Shown here piece by piece: positions 15,884 to 23,600 of a DNA stretch of 37,696 bases (position 1 is its first letter; every line of letters starts with the position of its first letter). The stretch comes from an uncultured Roseburia sp. (lineage in GTDB: Bacteria > Bacillota > Clostridia > Lachnospirales > Lachnospiraceae): assembly GCA_947567625.1 (NCBI GenBank), contig CANONN010000033.1, positions 1 to 37,696 of the forward strand, in the 5' to 3' direction. The position numbers and the translations under genes are program-made. The notes beneath the pieces were generated by a model. The model was not told the DNA's origin. It saw nothing but the letters and a program-made list of their open reading frames with translations, and ran no database searches.

Positions 15884-17017
15884 TCAGTAATTGCCCAGTA
15901 TCTGCACGCAAAGCGCCTCTTCCTTTAAACCGCGCAGTGCATTTTGAACTGCCGCGTCGCCAAGATTCCCCTCAAAATCCACAAAAAAGCGATATTCCCA
16001 CGTCTTCCCCTGTACCGGCCGCGACTCGATGTGGTTGAGGTTGAGGCCGTTGTAGATAAAATGCGACAGCATATGATACAGAGAACCGGTCTCGTGCGCG
16101 ACCTCAAAGGAAAGACTGATTTTGCCGGCATCCGGCGTGAACACATGACCCTTTGCCACAATGATAAAGCGCGTGGCGTTGGTCCGGTTGTTCTGGATGG
16201 CCGTATCGAGCACCGCAAGCCCGTAGAGCTCGGCCGTGAGCCTGCTGGCGATCGCCGCCCGGTGTATATCCGCCTTTTCCTGCACGCTACGCGCGGCCAC
16301 CGCCGTATTCTTCAGGCTGTGCCTCTCCCAGCTCTTGTTTGTCTCCAGATATTTGCTGCACTGCATCAGCGCCTGCGGATGCGAGTACACGTCGGTAATA
16401 TCCGAAAGACGCGCCCCGGGGAGTGCAAGCAGCGCGTGATCGACTTTTATAATCTGCTCGCCCACGATACAGTTGTCATACTCGGTCAGAAGGTCATAAT
16501 TTTCTGATATGATGCCGGCGGAGGAATTCTCGATGGGCAGCACCGCATAGTCGGCCTCGCCGTTTCCAATCGCCTCCATGGCGTCCCGCCAGGTCTCGAC
16601 ATGGTAAGAGTTTCCGGCATATTCCCCGAAATATTCCTGCAATGCCTGCTGCGCATAGGCGCCCTCCATGCCCTGGTACACAATTTTCGCCCCCTGATAA
16701 TCATGGGCTGCAATCTGTGTATAATCGATCTGCTCCCCCCTGCCGCTCTCGTTCAAAAGCTGATACTGCCGCCTTCTGCTGATCGACATAATCTGCTCAA
16801 ACAATTCTTTGATTCCCTGCTTATGAAAAGGTGTGCTGCCGTATGCCGAAAGCGTTTCCAGTTTGGAAATTTCCCTGTCCCTGTCAAAAACCGGCCGGTT
16901 ATTTGCTATTTTATAGGCCGCAACCTCCGATGTAATCTGCATGCGCGCCTGATACAGCTCCACCAGCTTCCTGTCGATCTGATCGATCTCTTCGCGTAAT
17001 TCCGATAAGTCCCTCAC
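15884..17017 (-). CDS. pheA: Bifunctional chorismate mutase / prephenate dehydratase
   Basis: A 377-residue P-protein for phenylalanine synthesis: chorismate to prephenate to phenylpyruvate. The N-terminal AroQ-type mutase reads LSELREEIDQIDRKLVELYQ and KLETL. The dehydratase begins VYQGMEGAYAQQALQEYFG and contains PIENSSAGIISENYDLL and NATRFIIVAKG. A C-terminal ACT domain binds phenylalanine for feedback (GSLYHMLSHF; NLNHIESRP near residue 329). Start GTG 17017 is chosen for AGGAT about 9 nt upstream and because mutases begin at this point; an upstream in-frame GTG (17059) has no binding site. The leader contains a GACATAAA/TTTATGTC hairpin (17045-17077) just upstream of the start. Its promoter is at 17111-17139. 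Confidence 0.97.
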   Translation of the reverse strand: MRDLSELREEIDQIDRKLVELYQARMQITSEVAAYKIANNRPVFDRDREISKLETLSAYGSTPFHKQGIKELFEQIMSISRRRQYQLLNESGRGEQIDYTQIAAHDYQGAKIVYQGMEGAYAQQALQEYFGEYAGNSYHVETWRDAMEAIGNGEADYAVLPIENSSAGIISENYDLLTEYDNCIVGEQIIKVDHALLALPGARLSDITDVYSHPQALMQCSKYLETNKSWERHSLKNTAVAARSVQEKADIHRAAIASRLTAELYGLAVLDTAIQNNRTNATRFIIVAKGHVFTPDAGKISLSFEVAHETGSLYHMLSHFIYNGLNLNHIESRPVQGKTWEYRFFVDFEGNLGDAAVQNALRGLKEEALCVQILGNY

Positions 17018-17110
17018 GTAAGTCCATCCTGCCTTTCTTATCCTGACATAAAACCGCACCTAAGCTTTATTTATGTCCGGTACTTTTTATCGCTGTGTTT
17101 TATTACTTCT

Positions 17111-17139
17111 ATTTTAGTACTTTTAGCGCATAATAGCAA
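17111..17139 (-). promoter_or_regulatory. Promoter of pheA and the genes below it
   Basis: On the minus strand TTGCTA (complement of 17134-17139) and TAAAAT (complement of 17111-17116) are 17 bp apart. It lies about 95 nt upstream of the chosen pheA start and just after the terminator of the preceding gene, so it probably drives the whole 17.0-7.0 kb run. Confidence 0.6.
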
Positions 17140-17207
17140 GAACACGAGGCATTTTTCTGACAATTTATTGTAACAATGCAGACATGTATGCGCCGACGTT
17201 TATTGTA

Positions 17208-17250
17208 TAAAAAAGACAGGCAAAAAGCGATCTCTTCTTACCCGTCTTTT
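17208..17250 (-). terminator. Terminator of the beta-propeller-like gene
   Basis: On the minus strand AAAAGACGGG (complement of 17241-17250) pairs with CCTGTCTTTT (complement of 17211-17220) over 10 bp with one G-T, with a 20-nt loop, ending in a six-base T-run. It separates this gene from pheA. Confidence 0.8.
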
Positions 17251-17272
17251 GATCTTTTATATAGCAAAAAGT

Positions 17273-18301
17273 TTATTCCGCCGTACCCGGATGGAATGGT
17301 TCGCGCCCGCCGGGCGCGGCAAGCTGCGTGCGGAAAATCACATCCGACTGGAAATCACGGTAATAGATATACTGTCCGGTAATATTAAGATCCGTGTAAA
17401 CGCCCAGACTGATCTCCTTATAATCCTGCCCGTTTGTATTTATGCGGCAGAGAGCCGGAGATTTTCCGCTTCTCTGAAAATAGATATAACCGCCGGCTAT
17501 ATTATAACGGTCAATGCGGTCGTCACATAAAATCTGCTTTTCGCCTGTTGCGAGATTGATCTTCGCCAGTTTATAGTTATTATTGCAGTCCAGATAATAG
17601 ATAACATTGCCGTTTTCGGTGGCAATCGGCGACCAGCAATTGTCGGAGTAAAGATTTTCCCTGGAATTGGAGACCGTATTCAAGCGCCAGATATCGTGAT
17701 CGCCCTCTATTCCGTTGTAATAGATATATTGGCCGTTTACGCCGCATGTGTAATAAGGGGTGTTGTCGATCTTTTCCTGCTCCGTTCCGTCAATTTTTAC
17801 ACGATAGAGACTCGTGGCGTCCTCTTTGTCATAGCGCAGATAATAGATATAATTGCCCACCAAGGTAGCGTAAAGGCAGGGCGCGCGGTCAAGTACCTTG
17901 GAGTTCCTGCCGTCGCCTTTGCGGTCAATGCACATGAGCATATCGTTGTCTATGCTTAAGAACGAAAAGGCTCCTGTGTTGGCTCTTGGATTATTGCATA
18001 CATAGTATACATAGTTGCTGTCTGCATTTATGTAAGTGGCAGTATCATTGCTGAGTTTCTTTAAATCGGAGCCGTCTGTTTTCATACTGTAGAGCTTATA
18101 ACTGTCGGAGGGATTCGCGAAAAAAATCACGCCTCCATTTTCACAGAACAATCCCGAATTATAGAGATTGCCGGCCGTATTGCCGTTGACATAAGAATCG
18201 TTGAACTTGGTTTTTTCGGAATTCCTCTGAAGCAGGAGAGCCGCTGTGAGACCGCCCGCAATCAGTATCAGCACCAGGGTAATTATGATTTTTTGTTTCA
18301 T
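17273..18301 (-). CDS. Membrane-anchored DUF5050-type beta-propeller protein
   Basis: A 342-residue protein with an N-terminal signal anchor (KQKIIITLVLILIAGGLTAA, residues 2-21) and an extracytoplasmic region built of repeated blades: YVYYVCNN, YIYYLRYD, YIYYNGIEGD, VIYYLDCN, YIYFQRSG, YIYYRDFQSD. The YIYY repeats plus strings such as LYRVKIDGT and LCRINTNGQDY are typical of the DUF5050 / TolB-like propeller families, presumably a cell-surface binding protein. Ligand unknown. Start ATG 18301 has GAGG 6 nt upstream. It has its own promoter and terminator. Confidence 0.8.
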   Translation of the reverse strand: MKQKIIITLVLILIAGGLTAALLLQRNSEKTKFNDSYVNGNTAGNLYNSGLFCENGGVIFFANPSDSYKLYSMKTDGSDLKKLSNDTATYINADSNYVYYVCNNPRANTGAFSFLSIDNDMLMCIDRKGDGRNSKVLDRAPCLYATLVGNYIYYLRYDKEDATSLYRVKIDGTEQEKIDNTPYYTCGVNGQYIYYNGIEGDHDIWRLNTVSNSRENLYSDNCWSPIATENGNVIYYLDCNNNYKLAKINLATGEKQILCDDRIDRYNIAGGYIYFQRSGKSPALCRINTNGQDYKEISLGVYTDLNITGQYIYYRDFQSDVIFRTQLAAPGGREPFHPGTAE

Positions 18302-18357
18302 AGCCTGCCTCGTTTCCGCACAATGGTCGTGCATAGCGTAATGTTGATATTAATTTT

Positions 18358-18386
18358 ATTATACCTGCTCGTAACAATAAAAACAA
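18358..18386 (-). promoter_or_regulatory. Promoter of the beta-propeller-like gene
   Basis: On the minus strand TTGTTT (complement of 18381-18386) and a perfect TATAAT (complement of 18358-18363) are 17 bp apart. It lies directly after the fructokinase stop; no terminator is seen between the two genes. Confidence 0.7.
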
Positions 18387-18401
18387 GAGGGCGGGCAAAC
18401 T

Positions 18402-19379
18402 TTAAATGGACTTCCCCAGCCTTTCTTCTACCTGTGACAAATCTGGCATCGCCGGAATGGCGCCTTTTTTCTCCACACAAAGACTTGCAACTGCATTAGC
18501 AAATTTTACATACTCTGCCAATTCTTTTTGGGTCAATTCTTCCGGCTGTTTTTTTGATTGACTGAATTTATACAAAAATCCGCCCCAAAATGAATCCCCC
18601 GCGCCGTTTGTATCCCCCACTCGTACTATGTCAAATCCGGGAACCATAGCGCCGCCCTCTTTGCCGTAAATATAAGCGCCTTTTGTGCCAAGCGTGACTG
18701 CTACAATTTTTACCCCCTGACGATATAGCGCCTTTGCCGCCTCAGTAACATCCTTGCAGCCCGTCAAAAGTTCCGTTTCCTCATCTGATATTTTCATCAG
18801 GTCCACATACGGGACAAGGCTTCTCATATGAAACCGCGCCGTTTCTTCATCGTCCCACAATGACGCGCGGTAATTGGGATCATATGAAATAATGCTTCCG
18901 TTACTTTTTGCCCTTTTTACCGCATAAAATGTTGTATCTCTCGCCGGCTGATCGGTAAGCGACAAAGAGCCCACATGAAAAATAGTTGTATGGTCCAGTA
19001 CGTCAACGTCTACTTCTTCTTTTTGCATCTTCGTGTCCGCACCTGGTTTTCTTGCAAAAGCAAATGTGCGTTCACCGGTCTCGTTTACCTCTACAAACGC
19101 TAAGGTAGTAAAATATTTTTCGTCTAAAATCAAGCCTGACGTATCCACATGTTCCTTTTGCAGCACCGACCGGAGAAATTCTCCATGCATATCTCTTCCG
19201 GCTTTTCCGATAAACGCTGTGTGCACCCCCAGTTTTTGGGCAGCAACCGCCACATTTGCCGGCGCACCTCCCGGATTTCTTGCATATAACATCTGGCCGT
19301 CCTCATTGCATCCCTGTGAAGTAAAGTCAATTAGGATTTCACCAAATACTGTGACATCATAAATCGCTCTGCTCATCAT
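18402..19379 (-). CDS. PfkB-family sugar kinase, fructokinase-like
   Basis: A 325-residue cytosolic ribokinase-fold kinase. The N-terminus YDVTVFGEILIDFTSQG and the glycine motif NPGGAPANVAVAAQKLG match fructokinases; the C-terminal signature reads VGDTNGAGDSFWGGFLY near residue 250, with the catalytic Asp in GAGD (the usual DTTGAGD has Asn here in place of the second Thr). The gene appears complete. Start ATG 19379 has AGGAGG 7 nt upstream. It follows the GntP remnant by 11 nt and so was the last gene of a catabolic operon whose other members are broken. Its original promoter is probably gone. With a mannitol-dehydrogenase-family gene upstream, its substrate could be fructose; 2-keto-3-deoxygluconate is an alternative from the UxuB/GntP context. 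Confidence 0.88.
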   Translation of the reverse strand: MMSRAIYDVTVFGEILIDFTSQGCNEDGQMLYARNPGGAPANVAVAAQKLGVHTAFIGKAGRDMHGEFLRSVLQKEHVDTSGLILDEKYFTTLAFVEVNETGERTFAFARKPGADTKMQKEEVDVDVLDHTTIFHVGSLSLTDQPARDTTFYAVKRAKSNGSIISYDPNYRASLWDDEETARFHMRSLVPYVDLMKISDEETELLTGCKDVTEAAKALYRQGVKIVAVTLGTKGAYIYGKEGGAMVPGFDIVRVGDTNGAGDSFWGGFLYKFSQSKKQPEELTQKELAEYVKFANAVASLCVEKKGAIPAMPDLSQVEERLGKSI

Positions 19380-19390
19380 CCATTCCCCTC

Positions 19391-19866
19391 CTAAGCAAAC
19401 ATACTAATCACAACCGCACACACCAAGCCGGTAATTCCTATTATCGTTTCCATCATTGTCCATGATTGCAAAGTTGTCTTCTCATCAATTTCCAGCAAAG
19501 AATTCACAAGCCAGAAACCAGAATCATTTACATGGCTAAACGCAGTCGCCCCTCCGTTGATTGCACAGACCATAGCAGCCAGATAAACCGGCGACAACTC
19601 TGCAACGCCCGGCATTGATGCCATAATTCCTGCCGCCATCGTCATCGCTACCACGGCCGCCCCGACAGACGCCCGTATCAGAGCCGCGATCAAAAAGGCA
19701 ACAAGGACAAGCGGAAGACCACTTTTTTCCAGTACCGGGCCAATGATATTTCCCATTCCACAATCCTGCAACACCCATCGGATGATTCCGCCGCCTGTGA
19801 TGACTAAAAGAATCTGCCCTGTCGGGTGCAAAGAACGGTCTAATATCTTTTTTAACTGCTCTCCTT
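19391..19866 (-). pseudogene. GntP-family gluconate permease, C-terminal third only
   Basis: About 158 residues match the C-terminus of a GntP sugar-acid:H+ symporter (SLHPTGQILLVITGGG; RASVGAAVVAMTMAAGIMAS; HVNDSGFWLVNSLLEIDEKT, then hydrophobic helices to the end). A full GntP is about 440 residues with 12-14 helices. The missing N-terminal two thirds are replaced, in the same frame, by a piece of a dehydrogenase (next feature), the switch lying around DRFPN/EGEQLKKIL. No start codon with a binding site exists, so this is a remnant. Confidence 0.85.
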
Positions 19867-20220
19867 CATTGGGAAACCGATCATAAAACAGTTCATCCAC
19901 AAATTTCTGCGGAGAGAGAATTCCCGGATTCGGCACGACCGGAAGCCCTTCGTCATAGGCTATCATCCGGGCCATTTTCATCATGTCTGCGTCTATATTT
20001 AACATATGGGCAAACAGGTCATATCCCAACACCAAAACCTTTTTCCAAGGCCGGGCGGCCGTTGGGGAAACTGTCCTCAATTACAAGGTATTGCGGTTTT
20101 TCCGCATTGACAAACGGAGCAATGTAAGTCTTTTTTTCCGTAATCACCGGGCTCATATTCTCCACTCCCAGCGCTTCAAGATCGGCTGCAATCTGCTCGC
20201 TCGGGCGCGGCGCATGCACA
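19867..20220 (-). pseudogene. UxuB / mannitol-dehydrogenase-family remnant with internal deletion
   Basis: Two frames together give pieces of a fructuronate reductase/mannitol dehydrogenase. The first (20220-20036) reads RPSEQIAADLEALGVE, APFVNAEKPQYLVIEDSFPN and GRPALEKGFG; the second reads LGYDLFAHMLNIDADM and ARMIAYDEGLPVVPNPGILS. Family proteins carry about 30 more residues between these, including the NKTERMKV and CLNPLHT region; these are absent, and the frame changes at the join near 20030-20046. The 5' part is missing and the 3' end is fused to gntP. It cannot make an active enzyme. Family assignment rests on remembered sequence patterns. Confidence 0.8.
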
Positions 20221-20650
20221 GCGGAACTTTCGAGCATATGTGCATCCATCCTGACGGCCCGCTGTGCTATTGCGGAAACCGCGGCTGTTTAGAAACTTAT
20301 TGTTCCGCCAGCTCTCTGGAACATTCCTCCGGCTTACCGATCAAAGACTTTTTCCCATCCTTAAGAGAAAAAAAATCTCCCCAGCTTACACAAATCTGGA
20401 GAGATTATCTAAACCATCTGGCGTTTCTATAAGAAACTTAAACCTGGTTATTGATGCGCCAGTTATTATCAGCGGATATCTGGCGCCATATTTTACAGAA
20501 GAAGATATTGATTATCTGCTAAATTATATCAATTCATCTACCCCTTTCGCACTAGAAAAAGAGCAAATATTCGTCGGTGTACATGGGCAATATACTCCGG
20601 CTATCGGAGTCTCCCTGTACTATGTAGAACAATTTTTACAATCTATATAG
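20221..20650 (+). pseudogene. ROK-family protein, C-terminal third, frameshifted
   Basis: Plus-strand sequence encodes the Cys-rich ROK signature EHMCIHPDGPLCYCGNRG then CLETYCSA, and, in another frame, LNLVIDAPVIISGYLAPYFT through IGVSLYYVEQFLQSI and a stop. Joining frames at about 20430 needs one extra T in GCGTTTCTATAAG. The N-terminal ~2/3 (with any HTH) is missing; the sequence passes straight into the opposite-strand dehydrogenase remnant at about 20220. It was probably the divergent regulator of the sugar operon. It now ends 14 bp from the polC stop, convergent with it. Confidence 0.85.
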
Positions 20651-20663
20651 TGTTTCGCCACTT

Positions 20664-23600
20664 TTATGCAAAATCAAACAAAGAAAGCTGGTTGGACTCC
20701 GGCAAATCCCCCAAAAGCCCCAGATCAGCCATCAGGTCGATCACCGTTTTCGTCACCTTGGCGCGCTGCCTGAAATCATCCTTTGAGAGGAATTTTCCGT
20801 CCTTTGCCGCCTCCGCCACACTGACGGCCGCCGAATCGCCCATCCCGTCGATGGTGTTTAGGGCGGGCATCAATTTGCCGTCAAAAATCTGGAAGCGGTC
20901 CGGCTTGGCGCGGTAAATGTCGATCGGCATAAACGCAAACCCTCTGGCGTACATCTCCTGCACGATCTTCATGTCGCGGTAGACATCCTGCTCCTTTTTT
21001 GACAGCTGGTCTTTTCTGCGGGTGTAATCCTTATAAAAATATTCCAGGCGCTCTTTTCCCTGGCACATAATCTCATAATTGAAGCCGGTCGCGCGAATCG
21101 AAAAATAAGCCGCATAGTAGGCGAGCGGATAAAACACCTTGCAGTAGGCGATGCGCCACGCCATCATTACATACGCCGCCGCGTGGGCTTTCGGGAACAT
21201 ATACTTGATCTTTTTACAGGACCAGATGTACCAGTCCGGCACGCCATGCGCCGTCATGTCCGCCTCCCAATTTTCCTTTAAGCCCTTTCCCTTTCGCACC
21301 GACTCCATAATCGTAAACGACTCCTCGCTGTCTAAGCCCATCTGAATCAGATAGATCATGATATCGTCGCGGGTACAGATCGCGGTCGAAATCGTCGCCT
21401 TTCCCTCCTCGATCAGCGTCTGCGCGTTGCCCAGCCACACATCCGTGCCGTGGGAGAGACCGGAAATGCGAATCAGATCGGAAAACTCCTTGGGCTTGGC
21501 GTCAATTACCATCTGCATCGCAAACTCAGTGCCAAACTCCGGGATGCCGAGACAGCCGAGCGGGATGCCGTTTAGCTCCTCCGGCGTCACGCCGAGCGCG
21601 TCCGTATTCATAAACAGCGACATCACCGTCTCATCGTCCAGCGGTATCATCTGCGGGTCAATGCCGGTCAAATCCTGGAGCATACGAATCATCGTCGGAT
21701 CATCGTGCCCGAGTATGTCGAGCTTTAAGAGATTGTGGTCGATTGAATGATAATCAAAGTGCGTGGTGACAGTCGGCGTGTTCATATCGTTTGCCGGATG
21801 CTGTACGGGCGTGAAGGTGTTGATCTCCTCCCCCACCGGAAGCACGACGATGCCGCCCGGATGCTGGCCGGTCGTCCTGCGCACACCCACGCACCCCTGC
21901 ACGATGCGGTTGATCTCGCAGCTGCGCTTGCTCACGCCCCGCTCCTCGAAATAATTCTTGATGTAGCCGTAGGCCGTCTTGTCCGCTAATGTGCCGATCG
22001 TCCCGGCGCGGTAGGTCTGCCCGTAGCCGAAGATCACCTCGCAGTAGGCGTGCGCCTTCGACTGGTACTCGCCGGAAAAATTAAGGTCAATATCCGGCTC
22101 CTTGTTTCCCTTAAAACCGAGAAAGGTCTCAAACGGGATATCGAACCCGTCCTTGATTAACGGCGCACCGCACACAGGGCATATTTGATCGGGCATATCA
22201 CAGCCGGAACGTCCGGAAAACGCTTTCACCTTTGGAGAATCGAAATCACTGTATTTGCAGACGCCGCAGCGGTAATGCGCCTGCAGCGGGTTTACCTCCG
22301 TGATACCGGACATCGTCGCCGCAAAGGAAGAACCGACCGAGCCCCTCGAGCCCACGAGATAGCCGTCCTCGTTGGATTTCCACACCAGCTTCTGCGCGAT
22401 GATATACATCACGGCATATCCGTTGGATATAATAGAGTTTAGCTCCCTGTCCAGCCGCTCCTTCACAATCGCCGGCAGCTCGTCGCCATACATGCTGTGC
22501 GCCTTTGTATAGCAGATATTCCGCAGCATCTGGTCGGAATTTTCGATGATCGGCGGACATTTATCCGGGCGCACCGGCGCGATGCGCTCGCACATATCGG
22601 CAATGCGGTTCGGATTTGTAATCACAACCTCTTCGGCCTTCGCGCTCCCCAGATATTCAAACTCCTTTAGCATCTCTTCCGTCGTGCGCAAAAATAGGGG
22701 CGCCTGGTCGTCCGCATCCTTAAATCCCTTGCCGGCCATGATAATGCGGCGGTAAATTTCGTCCTCCGGGTCCAGAAAATGCACGTCGCAGGTGGCCACC
22801 ACCAGCTTGTGGAAGTCTTCGCCCAGCTTCACAATCCGGCGGTTGATCTCCTGTAAGTCTTCCACCGTGTTGACCGCCGACTCCCGGTTGCTGTGCAGCA
22901 TATAGGCGTTATTGCCCAGCGGCTGAATCTCCAGATAGTCGTAAAACTTTACCAGCCTGACGATTTCCTCCTGGGGCCTGCCGCCCACGATCGCGCGGTA
23001 GAGTTCCCCCGCCTCGCAGGCGGAGCCCAAAATAAGCCCCTCCCTGTATTTGACCAGCTCGCTCTTTGGTATGCGCGGCCTGCTCCTGTAATAGGTCAGA
23101 TGCGACATGGAGATCAGGCGGTAAAGATTGATTCTGCCGATATCGTTGGCCGCCAGAATAATCCCGTGATAGGACGGCATTTTTAAGACGGCCTCGACCG
23201 ATGACTGTCCCAGTTGGTTGACGCCATCCAAATCCTCCACGCCCCGGTCTTTTAGCATTTCGATAAATTTCACAAATATTTCCGCCGTACAGCCCGCGTC
23301 GTCCACGGCGCGGTGATGATTGTCGAGCGAGATTCCCAGCGCTTTGGCCACCGTATCCAGCTTAAAGCGGTTGAGCCCCGGCAGGAGCACGCGCGCTAAG
23401 GCCACCGTATCCACAACGGTAAACTCACGCGCAATCTGCGCTCTCTCGCAGTTTTTGACGATAAAACTCATATCAAAGTCCGCATTGTGCGCCACCATAA
23501 TGGCGTCCTGGCAGAAGGCCATAAACTGCGGCAGAATATCGTCGATCTCTGGCGCGTCCATCACCATATCGTCCCGAATCGAGGTGAGCTCCTCGATGTG

